The notes under the pieces: generated by a model | The model's input: the letters and a program-made list of their open reading frames with translations, nothing else | Databases searched by the model: none | What the model was told of the DNA's origin: nothing | NCBI GenBank assembly: GCA_016293925.1 | Contig: JAEDCX010000021.1 | Location: forward strand, 1-31,295 | Reading direction: 5' to 3' | Source of the DNA: Lachnospiraceae bacterium | GTDB lineage: Bacteria > Bacillota > Clostridia > Lachnospirales > Lachnospiraceae | Length of the DNA stretch: 31,295 nucleotides | Translations under genes and position numbers: made by a program | Part shown: positions 8,827-17,151 of the stretch, piece after piece | How the letters are laid out: the number at the start of each line of letters is the position of its first letter | How positions within the stretch are numbered: the first letter of the stretch is position 1

Positions 8827-10017
8827 CTATGCAAGATAGTTGAATAAGTACTTCAAATCTTTGTCATTCCTCTTCGGTAAACCATCGTCATTGTCAACAA
8901 ATGTATCGGCCTGTAATATGATTTGTATTTTTTCGACCGTATCCGGAACAACCACCTTATTATCGGTACGTTCCAACATCGTTCTCCATGCTTGCGGAAT
9001 ATCAACTTTCATACACTTATATGTATACACGGCTCTGCAGCCTTCCACACGTTCTGCAATGTTTATTGCAGCAGAAGACGCAAACGCCATGACATATTTG
9101 ACATCAAACAACGGAAGAAGAAACTCCATCGGATACCAGGAAATACGCTTATCAAACAGAACACATCTGGGGTTTGATTCAAAATATTGATATTTGCTGA
9201 ATGGCTCCCTTGGATGCCCCTTAATCAGTATCACATAATCTTCCGGCATAATATTCACAATCTGCTCAATGAATGCCCTCTCATCTGTCAGCCGAAAATC
9301 ATTATCAAACACCCGAATGGGTTGCCCCAAATACAGTAAAACCTTCTTTCCCAGCAATCTGTTCTGCATCTTTGCAAGACACGTCTCCTTGGAAAGCATC
9401 TCTTTCATCAGTGATGCATCCGAAAATACATCACTTTGCTGAATAACTATACGGTCTCGCTTTTTCCAAGCCGGAAGTTCCTCCGGATGCTGTGCAAAAA
9501 TCACATTCAGCTTGGCAGACTGTCCTATCACGGCAAGCTCGTCTTTTTTCTTCCCGCTGAAATACGATATGACATCCTTTACGGTTGTCCTTTTTGCATC
9601 ATACAATGCAAGCCCTTCCTCGAAAAGAATTACCCTGTGCCGATTCCTCTTTCTGCTGAAAATATCAATAATACTTTTCATGATATTATTGTAGTCAGAC
9701 CCGGTCATCAGTATTTCTCGTTCATAATGTTCGACAAGCATTCTGCCTATATCTGATTTACGCAGGTAGCTTCTGCATTCCAGATATTTCATATAATGGT
9801 CCAGTGAAAATCTTTTGCCGTCCCCGATCCCTCCCGAAACCGTATATGTTTCATCAAAAAACGATGAAAACGCCCGAATCGAAATATTGTATGACGTTGA
9901 ATTAGTCCAAATCAAAACCGTTTTGATTCTTTTATCATGACTCTTCAGTTTCGAACTATAGTAGACACAGGTAAAAAGCGTCATCGTTGTGTGCGCAAAC
10001 AATATTACTCTTTTCAT
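8827..10017 (-). CDS. Putative sialyl/nonulosonyltransferase-like GT-B protein
   Basis: The 396-residue protein has no family I can name outright. It does show, in order, the three short motifs shared by bacterial sialyltransferases of the GT38/GT52/GT80 type: an acidic-acidic-Gly motif (EEG at 133-135 in VILFEEGLALYD), an HP motif (268-269 in ILIKGHPRE) and an SS motif (314-315 in AFASSAAIN). In those enzymes the motifs form the CMP-sugar site. With NeuB and NeuA-like genes nearby, a transferase using a CMP-nonulosonate is a reasonable inference. It could instead be a capsule-type transferase unrelated in donor. No signal peptide or membrane segment is evident, so it is probably cytoplasmic. 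The ATG at 10017 has AAGGG 6 nt upstream. Confidence 0.6.
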   Translation of the reverse strand: MKRVILFAHTTMTLFTCVYYSSKLKSHDKRIKTVLIWTNSTSYNISIRAFSSFFDETYTVSGGIGDGKRFSLDHYMKYLECRSYLRKSDIGRMLVEHYEREILMTGSDYNNIMKSIIDIFSRKRNRHRVILFEEGLALYDAKRTTVKDVISYFSGKKKDELAVIGQSAKLNVIFAQHPEELPAWKKRDRIVIQQSDVFSDASLMKEMLSKETCLAKMQNRLLGKKVLLYLGQPIRVFDNDFRLTDERAFIEQIVNIMPEDYVILIKGHPREPFSKYQYFESNPRCVLFDKRISWYPMEFLLPLFDVKYVMAFASSAAINIAERVEGCRAVYTYKCMKVDIPQAWRTMLERTDNKVVVPDTVEKIQIILQADTFVDNDDGLPKRNDKDLKYLFNYLA

Positions 10018-10047
10018 ATCATACCCTTTTCCGATTCCTTGGCAATA

Positions 10048-10524
10048 TTACATTTCAAATACAACATCATCTAATGAGATAACAGGGCAGGAAATTTTTC
10101 CGGATATTATTTCCGCTATCTCATCAAAGGCAAAAATAGCAGAAACAACAACGGCATCCACTTCCTCAAAAGAATCCTCCGGATCGATAATATCTAAATC
10201 TGAGTAGGTTCCGGATGCATTCCTATCGATTGCATATCTGATTTCGATGCTGCTTCCCTTCAGTTCATCGTATAATCTGTTTCCCATCTCACCCATTCCA
10301 TAAATTGCAATCGAATGATACCCATGATCCACAAAATATCTTTCCAGCGATTTACCCTCTTGCTTCAGCATAAGCCACTGATTCAGCATATTATAGTAGG
10401 ATTTGAACTTGTCTATCTTAGCACCCTTTTCTTTTACCTGTTTCTGGGCAAAATATTCACTACCTGCTGCTCCTGCAGCCGCTCCGATAATCGTTGCCAA
10501 AACCGCTACTCCACCTTTTTTCAT
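10048..10524 (-). CDS. Membrane-anchored small Rossmann-fold protein
   Basis: With the ATG at 10524 (AAGGAG 9 nt upstream) this is 158 residues. Residues 5-22, GVAVLATIIGAAAGAAGS, form a glycine/alanine-rich hydrophobic segment that probably anchors the protein or acts as a helix-packing segment. A basic, helical linker follows (residues 27-68, with YYNMLNQWLMLKQEGKSLERYF). A Rossmann-like domain starts at IAIYGMGEMGNRL (GxGxxG at 76-81), with an acidic residue at the next strand end (YAIDRN) and DAVVVSA further on. The domain resembles modules fused to the HAD, GT4 and FkbM proteins encoded upstream. The function is unknown; binding of a nucleotide sugar, or tethering the other glycosylation proteins at the membrane, is possible. 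The upstream in-frame ATG at 10542 lacks a ribosome site. Confidence 0.7.
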   Translation of the reverse strand: MKKGGVAVLATIIGAAAGAAGSEYFAQKQVKEKGAKIDKFKSYYNMLNQWLMLKQEGKSLERYFVDHGYHSIAIYGMGEMGNRLYDELKGSSIEIRYAIDRNASGTYSDLDIIDPEDSFEEVDAVVVSAIFAFDEIAEIISGKISCPVISLDDVVFEM

Positions 10525-10549
10525 GCTCATTCTCTCCTTCATTTTACAA

Positions 10550-12904
10550 TCATTTGTTATTCAAAAGTTTTTTAACCGCCCCATCCCGACAGGCATATAG
10601 TATTGCTCTCTGCGGCAGTGTATGGACTGCCTGTCCCAAAAGACGGTCTGCAAAGGCAAGCGTTCCCAAAACGTATCGTTTGGATTGGTATCCATATGAC
10701 ATTGCTTCGATACGAATCCCTTTGATCTCCTCCCCTTGCAGCTTCTTGTTGTTGTCAATAAAACCTTCTACCTCAATTCCCGCAATTCGCAGGAAATCAA
10801 GTAGTGTTTGTCCGGCTTCTCCCGCACCAATGATCACCACCGCCTCATTCTCGTTATCGATATCCTTTACCACATACTGTGCTAACAGTGCCATTGATTT
10901 TGCCAGATTGGTTCCTGCGTACCGACATAGATTTCGGAACTCATAGCCTGCTTCTCCGCAGGTGCGTAAACCTTCCAGCCACAGTTCCTCCGTAATATCG
11001 TGGTTATCTGCAAATTGTTCAAATCCATGCTTCCGTATATATGTGACTTTCTGCGGATCGCAAAGCATATATCCGCTATCTACCCCAAAATTCTCATCAT
11101 GTATCATCATGCCAAAGGCTTTGGCCTCACAGATACTCGGAACCTTAACCAACCGTTCATATGCTCTTGCCGTATCCAACGGGCTCGGTTTCAGAAAACC
11201 AATTCCCCTTATTGCTCTGACTCTTTGATATTCTGCCTGAAAATGCTCAATGCCTTGTTGAAGCATCCGAATACATTCCTTCTGTACATCCGGAATGATG
11301 TCTTTACGTCCAAGTACAGGAACATAGCTTCCCTCCTGCAGCGTATATCCCTGGGTGCTTCCGTAATCACACATTAATGCTTGTTCCAGAAGTCTTGGAT
11401 GCCAGGTGATATAGGTGTTCATCTCGTCATTCTGGCCAAAGCTTCCTACATACCCACGAATATCCACATGTTTCACCACGTTGTCAATTGTTCCTTTTGC
11501 GCTAAATGCCAGCAGGTGAATATTGGAATTCTCTATTCCCTTTTCTCTGAGAATGGCTTCTATTCCCGCCTGAATGGTTCCATGAAAACCAATATCAACC
11601 GTCATACATCGACGATCCAATCCCATCTGGCATAAATACCCAAATGCTTCTTCGGTTTTCGTTGTTCGATATCGTTGAAAGACTTCCTTAATCCGCTCCT
11701 CGTGAATAAAAGAATAGAACTCATCTGCAAGCTGATAATAGCTCTTTCCTGCTTCCTCTCCGAATTGGTGCAAAAACTCCCCTTCATATTCTTCCAAACC
11801 AAACGTTTTGAAAACACTGTGAATGGTTGATTGGGATGCATTAAAAATATCTTCTAGTCTGTCCAGCGTAACCTCTGAAAGAGAAGGAATAAAGACAGCC
11901 TTTCTTGAGATAAACAATGGTTCAATCCGGATATCCGCCCCTCTGCTCTCTGCTTCTCTCTGAAGCAGACTGGCAAAGAGCCATCCCTCTCTCATAAGCG
12001 GGTAGATGCAGCGAATTCCTTCCCGCAACGCAACATCGATAATCCATTCCGTATATGCCGTCAATACAGGACCGTAAATCTGTATTCCGGTCCGATACCA
12101 GATATCTTCTCCCAGTTTCTCCTGCAATCCGGGAAGATATCTTCTCATAGAGAACAAGGTTGGCAAATTGTTCTCATACATCATCTTCTCATACTGCAAT
12201 CCCGGAAATAGATCTCCGTCGTATAAACAATAATGAATCGCTTTCATACCCTTTTTGCAGGGCATTAGATAGTCACTGTTATAATTATCCCCTATATGCA
12301 ACACTTCTGCAAGTAAGACATGCATATTTTCTGCAACAGAATCAAACAACTCCCCTGATTTCTTCGTATTTTTCCATTCTGAAGAAACGTAAATAGCAGG
12401 AATCTCTCCCGAATACCCTGCCATTCGAAATAATTGGGTGATCTCTTCCCGTGAAAAGTACATATCAGAAATACATACCACCTGAAATCCGCTTTGTTTT
12501 GCCCATTCCAACACCTGCATCATTACCGGGTTCAGGTAGCAGCCGGCACATTCCACATCAAACTCCAGGTTCATCATTGCACGAGGATTCGTAATAATCT
12601 CAGGCATTGCGTCGAATATCTGCGAAAAGGAAATCTCTGTGCTTCCGTTTTTTTCCTTTTCTAATGCTCTCGCTCTCTTCTCTGCATTGACCCGGAGAAT
12701 TCGGTAATCCTCCCCCGAATAATCATTGGAAAGAAATCCTTTCTGAATGGCTTGCTCCCCCACTTTAGCAAAAATATCTTTCGGATTCTCCACATTTCGA
12801 AACAGAAGGGTATCAAACACGTCAAAGCTAATGACTTTAACGGGCGTTTCTCTGTTCATTTGCTCAATTGCATGCTTTATTCCGGAACAAGTGTATTCTT
12901 TCAT
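10550..12904 (-). CDS. Large HAD-superfamily protein with C-terminal Rossmann domain (COG5610-like)
   Basis: The 784-residue protein starts with a HAD phosphatase-like domain. Motif I is at residues 26-34 (SFDVFDTLL, nucleophile D28), motif II lies in VVCISDMYFSREE and motif IV is HIGDNYNSD. The residue two after the nucleophile is Phe rather than the usual catalytic Asp, as in dehalogenase-type members, so ordinary phosphatase chemistry is uncertain. A middle region of about 450 residues has no familiar signature (segments such as CIYPLMREGWLFASLLQRE and MTVDIGFHGTIQAGIEAIL). Residues 684-784 form a Rossmann domain, VVIIGAGEAGQTLL followed by GFIDNNKKLQG, like those in neighbouring genes. 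Proteins of this layout are found in polysaccharide loci and the function is unassigned. The start has GAGGA 9 nt upstream; the gene follows the GT4 gene after 10 nt. Confidence 0.75.
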   Translation of the reverse strand: MKEYTCSGIKHAIEQMNRETPVKVISFDVFDTLLFRNVENPKDIFAKVGEQAIQKGFLSNDYSGEDYRILRVNAEKRARALEKEKNGSTEISFSQIFDAMPEIITNPRAMMNLEFDVECAGCYLNPVMMQVLEWAKQSGFQVVCISDMYFSREEITQLFRMAGYSGEIPAIYVSSEWKNTKKSGELFDSVAENMHVLLAEVLHIGDNYNSDYLMPCKKGMKAIHYCLYDGDLFPGLQYEKMMYENNLPTLFSMRRYLPGLQEKLGEDIWYRTGIQIYGPVLTAYTEWIIDVALREGIRCIYPLMREGWLFASLLQREAESRGADIRIEPLFISRKAVFIPSLSEVTLDRLEDIFNASQSTIHSVFKTFGLEEYEGEFLHQFGEEAGKSYYQLADEFYSFIHEERIKEVFQRYRTTKTEEAFGYLCQMGLDRRCMTVDIGFHGTIQAGIEAILREKGIENSNIHLLAFSAKGTIDNVVKHVDIRGYVGSFGQNDEMNTYITWHPRLLEQALMCDYGSTQGYTLQEGSYVPVLGRKDIIPDVQKECIRMLQQGIEHFQAEYQRVRAIRGIGFLKPSPLDTARAYERLVKVPSICEAKAFGMMIHDENFGVDSGYMLCDPQKVTYIRKHGFEQFADNHDITEELWLEGLRTCGEAGYEFRNLCRYAGTNLAKSMALLAQYVVKDIDNENEAVVIIGAGEAGQTLLDFLRIAGIEVEGFIDNNKKLQGEEIKGIRIEAMSYGYQSKRYVLGTLAFADRLLGQAVHTLPQRAILYACRDGAVKKLLNNK

Positions 12905-12914
12905 ACGTCAGTCC

Positions 12915-14315
12915 TCACAGTAGATTCAGTAAATGATTCACATACGCTTCTATGTCACATTTCTGCCTAATACTGGCCTTTGCCCTTTCGCCCATCAACT
13001 GTATCTGATCTCTGTCTGCAGCAAGAATTCCAATATCATCTGCCATCTCGTCCAGATCACCATTTTTGCAAACATATCCGTTCTCAACGCCAATGTATTC
13101 CTTGCAGCCGGATACTTCGAATACAACCGGTACACATCCATATCCCATTGCCTCCAGCATGGAGATGGCAGCTCCCTCATATTCAGATACATTGATGAAG
13201 ATGTCCTGATCACTCCAGAAAAACTTCATCTGCTCTCTGGGCAGAAAGCCCATGAGTTTGACCCGGTCTTCCAGCTGATGCTCTGCTATGTAGGTTTCAA
13301 TGGAGTCACTCAATGCTCCGCTTCCGGCAATCTGAAGTCGAAAATGAATTCCTCTTTGCACCAGTTTCTCCACAAGAGGAATCAAAAGGTCTGCTCTTTT
13401 CTGGGAACGGACGAGCCTGGCCGCATATCCGATACGAATACATTGTTCCGGATCCAGGGAGTACATTCTGTCTACCTGCTCAAAGCATATGGGGCTTTCT
13501 TTATACCTGACTTTTTTGCAATTTATTCCGTATTCCTCTGTCAGTGCCCGATTGATGTCCCTGCTGACCCCCATACAATAGTCAATCTGAGCCTCGAATC
13601 TCTTTACACAGCGAAACAATCTGGGTAGGTCATTATGAACAATTTCGATCAGTCGCAGAACGGCGTCCTCTCTGTGCGATTTCACAATGGCTGCCGCATG
13701 CATTGTCATGCTCTGCCATGAATCAATCACAATGCAGGGAGAATTCTCCAGGATTACATCTACGGTATCCTTCAGGCCCGAACAATACCCTTTTCTTCTC
13801 ATGTTGAGATAACAGGTATCTTCCTCGAATCTCTCCGGAGCCGGTGCCGATGTGTCTGAAGTGAGGATCTTTACCTGATATCCCTGTCTCTTGAGTTCAT
13901 CCGCAACTGTATATGTCCAACTCTCTACTCCCCCCTGATAGAGCCCCAGATCCGTGCCGAACAGGAACGTGGGAGCCTTGCCGTGATCTACACATACTTG
14001 CTGAATATATGCATATTTCCCCAAATTTTGCTGCATATATTCATACATGCATTCCTCTTTGCCGACGATCCGCTCTCCCAGACCCAGTTCATTCAGCTGA
14101 TGCCGAATCTCCTCCTCCCACACGCTTGCAATCACGATATCTGCATCCCATTTCGCAAACTCCGACGGTGGAATTACAGGGACTTCCTCTAACCGGGAGC
14201 CCCATATCGATTCATTATTATCCGAAAATCCAATAACCCGATACCCGAAGTCCTCCAGCATCCACTTCGCCAGTTTTCCTCCTGTTCCGGCTCCAAAAAT
14301 AATGACTGACCTCAT
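12915..14315 (-). CDS. GT4-family glycosyltransferase fused to an N-terminal Rossmann domain
   Basis: The protein has 466 residues. Residues 1-95 are a Rossmann-like module (SVIIFGAGTGGKLAKWML, then FSDNNESIWGS and ADIVIASVWEEEI) of the PglD-N or nucleotide-sugar-binding type. From about residue 115 a GT-B glycosyltransferase begins, with a glycine-rich loop in LYQGGVESWTYTVADEL, IRIGYAARLVRSQKRADLLI near 293-312, LQIAGSGALSD and the donor site EYEGAAISMLEAMGYG (E380 and E388 as the E-x7-E pair). GT4 enzymes are retaining and usually use UDP- or GDP-sugars; the donor is unknown. The ATG at 14315 directly follows a purine-rich GGGGGAAGGG and lies 10 nt past the FkbM stop; the frame is open further upstream but without support. 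Confidence 0.82.
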   Translation of the reverse strand: MRSVIIFGAGTGGKLAKWMLEDFGYRVIGFSDNNESIWGSRLEEVPVIPPSEFAKWDADIVIASVWEEEIRHQLNELGLGERIVGKEECMYEYMQQNLGKYAYIQQVCVDHGKAPTFLFGTDLGLYQGGVESWTYTVADELKRQGYQVKILTSDTSAPAPERFEEDTCYLNMRRKGYCSGLKDTVDVILENSPCIVIDSWQSMTMHAAAIVKSHREDAVLRLIEIVHNDLPRLFRCVKRFEAQIDYCMGVSRDINRALTEEYGINCKKVRYKESPICFEQVDRMYSLDPEQCIRIGYAARLVRSQKRADLLIPLVEKLVQRGIHFRLQIAGSGALSDSIETYIAEHQLEDRVKLMGFLPREQMKFFWSDQDIFINVSEYEGAAISMLEAMGYGCVPVVFEVSGCKEYIGVENGYVCKNGDLDEMADDIGILAADRDQIQLMGERAKASIRQKCDIEAYVNHLLNLL

Positions 14316-14325
14316 CCCTTCCCCC

Positions 14326-15357
14326 TTAATCCAAAACAGCATACAGTACAGTTTCTGCTACTCCACCGGTGTGATGTCTGACAAATAGTCTGTATTCCGG
14401 TACCAACGCATGAATGTACTGAGGTATCTCGTACAAATCCTCCGCCTTATGGTACAGGCAGATTGCCAATGTAGGTTTGTTCTTCTGAATGGTTTTCCGG
14501 GCGCCGTGAAGGGTGTCCATCTCATATCCTTCCACGTCCAGTTTGATAAACGTTACCGGTCCGGAAATAGATTCATCAATGCTCTCAATCATAACCACTT
14601 CATTACCGTCCTCGGCAATTCGACCTGCCTCGCAATTGTCTTCATTGGAGATGAAGAACAACTCCTGATGCATTCTTCCCAAACCGGCCTTTATCGGAAC
14701 AATTCTGTCATCCTCTCTGAATTTTTCCTGCAAAATTCTATGATTCTCCTTGTCCGGTTCAAAGGCATAAATCTTTGCAAAATGATTCCCCGTCTCCGCA
14801 ATGATGCGTTCTACCGTATCCCCGACAAATGCTCCCCCGTCCACAAACACCTCGTTCGGTCCAAGATGAATAATCCCTTCGACAAAGTACTGATCATCCT
14901 CGCAGATCTCTTCAAACCGGCAATCCCCGCAGTCCCGCTTCCTGATAATAAAATCAATAATCTCTCTCGACTTCTCATCCGCAAGATATCCCTTAACATT
15001 TTCCAACTGAGCCTTTTCCGCTTCGGAATATACGCGTCCGATATGTACCAGGTCATGATAGGAATAAACCTGATTCAGTTGATAGGTCGAAAGCTGATTT
15101 TTAATCTCCAGCGCATAGGAACTGGTAATAATGAAAAGAGCATCCTTCTTACAGTCCGCTAACACATCCAACGACAGCACATGAAAACCACATACCTCGC
15201 TTCCCCACTTCCTCTCATCATTGTCGAACACCCCTCGAACATGCAACCCGGACAGAACATCCTTATGCCGTTCTATTGCTGTCCGAAACACGCCGCCCGC
15301 ACCAAAAAAGAATATATCATTTTCCCTGTTCTTCTCTAATACTTCAATCAGATTCAT
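14326..15357 (-). CDS. FkbM-family methyltransferase with N-terminal Rossmann domain
   Basis: The 343-residue protein has two parts. Residues 12-95 form a Rossmann-like module (DIFFFGAGGVFRTAIE, VFDNDERKWGS, ALFIITSSYALEI), the same type as in the neighbouring GT4, HAD and small membrane proteins. From about residue 160 an FkbM-type SAM-dependent methyltransferase follows. Its SAM loop is FVDGGAFVGD (171-180), IYAFEPDKENHRIL is next, and the catalytic-side strand is FIKLDVEGYEM (270-280). FkbM enzymes mostly O-methylate sugar hydroxyls or carboxylates, so this probably methylates a sugar of the glycan. A paired CxxC in RDCGDCRFEEIC (141-152) could bind metal. GGAGGAG 5 nt before the ATG at 15357 fixes the start. 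It is packed between the SDR and GT4 genes. Confidence 0.85.
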   Translation of the reverse strand: MNLIEVLEKNRENDIFFFGAGGVFRTAIERHKDVLSGLHVRGVFDNDERKWGSEVCGFHVLSLDVLADCKKDALFIITSSYALEIKNQLSTYQLNQVYSYHDLVHIGRVYSEAEKAQLENVKGYLADEKSREIIDFIIRKRDCGDCRFEEICEDDQYFVEGIIHLGPNEVFVDGGAFVGDTVERIIAETGNHFAKIYAFEPDKENHRILQEKFREDDRIVPIKAGLGRMHQELFFISNEDNCEAGRIAEDGNEVVMIESIDESISGPVTFIKLDVEGYEMDTLHGARKTIQKNKPTLAICLYHKAEDLYEIPQYIHALVPEYRLFVRHHTGGVAETVLYAVLD

Positions 15358-15382
15358 CGCATCTCCTCCAACATACATTCTT

Positions 15383-16441
15383 TTATTCGTTGCAAAAAAG
15401 AGCTATTGTTCTCTCCGCGCCTTCCGTTAAGCCGAATTCTGCCCTCCAGCCAAGTGCTTCCAGTTTCCCGGCACACAGTGCCGAGTTCTTCATCAGATTG
15501 TAGCTTTTCTGCTCCGCATCTGACGGATTTGCATAGCACACTGAAACCCCTGCAGCTCTTGCAAGTGCTTCCGCCAGTTCCCGAATGGTAACAACGCTAT
15601 TACAATTGGATATATTATATGCCTCTCCCTTTTGTCCCCCCAGAAGAACCGTAAGAATTGCCGAAGCGCAATCCAACACATAGCAGTATGACCGTAATTG
15701 ATCGCCTGCACTTTTCATGATTATGTCCTCACCATTGACTGCACATCGGGTAAACTGGGCCGATGCCCGACTGTCAGAGTCGGTAATGGTCTGCCCGTAG
15801 ATATGTCCCGGTCTGACAATGGCAATATCCATTCCGTATTCCTGTATGTATGCTGCACACAGTGTCTCTGCCGCACGCTTCGCGCTTGGATAAGCTGCGC
15901 GGGGATTCAAGATGTCCACATATCCGTAGTCTGTCTCCTCATACAGTTTCCGATGGATATCACTACCTATAGGATTCCCGTATACTTCACTGGATGAAAT
16001 ATAGAGAACACGTCTGCTGTTTCCCATACGGGCCGTTTCCAAAACACTCTGCAATCCGGCTATATTGGCCAGCATTGTTTCCACAGGCTGTACTCCAAAC
16101 AATGCCGGATGTGCGTTACTCGCCCCATGAATCAAGTAATCTGCCTGTATCTGAAGCGATTGCATACGGGTAGCATCATATGCCACATAAGTATAGTCCT
16201 TCCCCTCTATCGCCCCGCCAAATCGCTTCTGCATCCGCTCCCTGCTTCGTCCTGCCAGCAGAAGCTTCATGTTCGCATCTTTCACACGGTTCAAATAGAG
16301 GAGGACATCACACACCGCTGAGCCAATCATTCCGGTCGCACCGGTGATCAGAACGGTCTTCCCCCGCAATTGCTCCACATGGAGGATATGCGGCAGTATT
16401 CTCTCGATGTCCTCATCATATCTCTTCCCTAATCGTATCAT
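15383..16441 (-). CDS. NAD-dependent epimerase/dehydratase (extended SDR)
   Basis: A 352-residue extended short-chain dehydrogenase. The NAD loop is TVLITGATGMIGSAV near residue 30. YLIHGASNAHP and VLYISSSEVYGN (the Ser region) follow, then AAYPSAKRAAE with the catalytic Tyr-x3-Lys, and IVRPGHIYGQ. It is thus an epimerase, dehydratase or reductase on a nucleotide sugar. A roughly 25-residue N-terminal helix precedes the usual start of such proteins. The ATG at 16441 overlaps the stop of the cytidylyltransferase gene by 4 nt (ATGA), indicating translational coupling; a GTG at 16450 is an alternative start. Pairing of an IspD-like cytidylyltransferase with this SDR suggests the SDR acts on the CDP-linked product (inference); the substrate cannot be named. 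Confidence 0.83.
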   Translation of the reverse strand: MIRLGKRYDEDIERILPHILHVEQLRGKTVLITGATGMIGSAVCDVLLYLNRVKDANMKLLLAGRSRERMQKRFGGAIEGKDYTYVAYDATRMQSLQIQADYLIHGASNAHPALFGVQPVETMLANIAGLQSVLETARMGNSRRVLYISSSEVYGNPIGSDIHRKLYEETDYGYVDILNPRAAYPSAKRAAETLCAAYIQEYGMDIAIVRPGHIYGQTITDSDSRASAQFTRCAVNGEDIIMKSAGDQLRSYCYVLDCASAILTVLLGGQKGEAYNISNCNSVVTIRELAEALARAAGVSVCYANPSDAEQKSYNLMKNSALCAGKLEALGWRAEFGLTEGAERTIALFCNE

Positions 16442-17151
16442 TTCAACCACGTATCCTTTTTTGTTTGAAGAAGCGCCTTGAAAATCATCATATCATCCAC
16501 AGTTGTAATCTTCAGATTCTCTTCTGATCCTTTGGAGAAATAAACCGTCTCTCCAAGTTCCTGCATGAGCGTACAGGATGCAGCCGTTCCTGTGATGTTT
16601 CTCTTTGCCGCCTCTGCATGTGCCCACAGCAGCTTGCCGTAAGTATAGGTATGAGGAGTCTGCGTTCTGTAAAGTTGTGTTCTCGGAATGGAGATGGTAG
16701 AGGTCTCCCCATCATCTTCACTTCGGAAGACGGCTTCCACACATGGGATAGCCGCCACGGCACTTCCACGCTTTTTGAACACCGCCAGGCTGTTTGAGAT
16801 AATCTCGCCGGATACCATACAACGGTTTCCGTCATGCACCATGATGATATCCTCCTCACAAATCTCACCACGCAATGCTTCCAGGCCAAGCCGAATGGAT
16901 TCCTGACCGGTTTCCCCACCGGGAACTACCCAGCGAAGTTTGGATATGTTAAACTGGTTCGCGTATGCTTTCAAGACATCAATCCACGCCGGAAGAGTCA
17001 CCACGACCATCGCATCAATGCCGGGATGCGCCTGGAATGCCTCCATCGTATAGATAATCAGAGGTTTGTTCTCCACATGAATAAACTGTTTGGGAATATC
17101 CTGTCCCATTCTCGTACTCGTACCTGCTGCTGTCAACAATGCGATTACCAT
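16438..17151 (-). CDS. IspD/TarI-like cytidylyltransferase
   Basis: The 237-residue protein has the IspD/TarI fold signature: ALLTAAGTSTRMGQDIPKQF at the amino end (CTP loop and conserved Lys), VVPGGETGQESIRLGLEAL, DIIMVHDGNR near 100 and an ending with VYFSKGSEENLKITTVDDMMI. Family members use CTP to activate methylerythritol 4-phosphate, ribitol 5-phosphate or related polyol phosphates. In this setting, next to a TagF-like glycerol/ribitol-phosphate transferase and an SDR, a role in making a CDP-polyol or other CDP-linked precursor for the glycan is more likely than isoprenoid synthesis (inference). The ATG overlaps the preceding GT2 gene's stop by 7 nt and has GGAGGAG 5 nt upstream. Confidence 0.82.
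   Translation of the reverse strand: MVIALLTAAGTSTRMGQDIPKQFIHVENKPLIIYTMEAFQAHPGIDAMVVVTLPAWIDVLKAYANQFNISKLRWVVPGGETGQESIRLGLEALRGEICEEDIIMVHDGNRCMVSGEIISNSLAVFKKRGSAVAAIPCVEAVFRSEDDGETSTISIPRTQLYRTQTPHTYTYGKLLWAHAEAAKRNITGTAASCTLMQELGETVYFSKGSEENLKITTVDDMMIFKALLQTKKDTWLK

Noticed and set aside
8903..8910. GCCGATAC, another near match to the flagellar -10 box
   Set aside because: Within the coding region of the sialyltransferase-like gene with no -35 element.
14410..15162. Plus-strand open frame of 250 codons
   Set aside because: Antisense to the FkbM methyltransferase; no motif, no ribosome site and no plus-strand neighbours.
16438..17151. Calling this gene ispD of the isoprenoid pathway
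   Set aside because: The fold fits, but it is translationally coupled to a GT2 and an SDR gene in a glycan locus beside a TagF-like gene; a TarI-like role is more likely.
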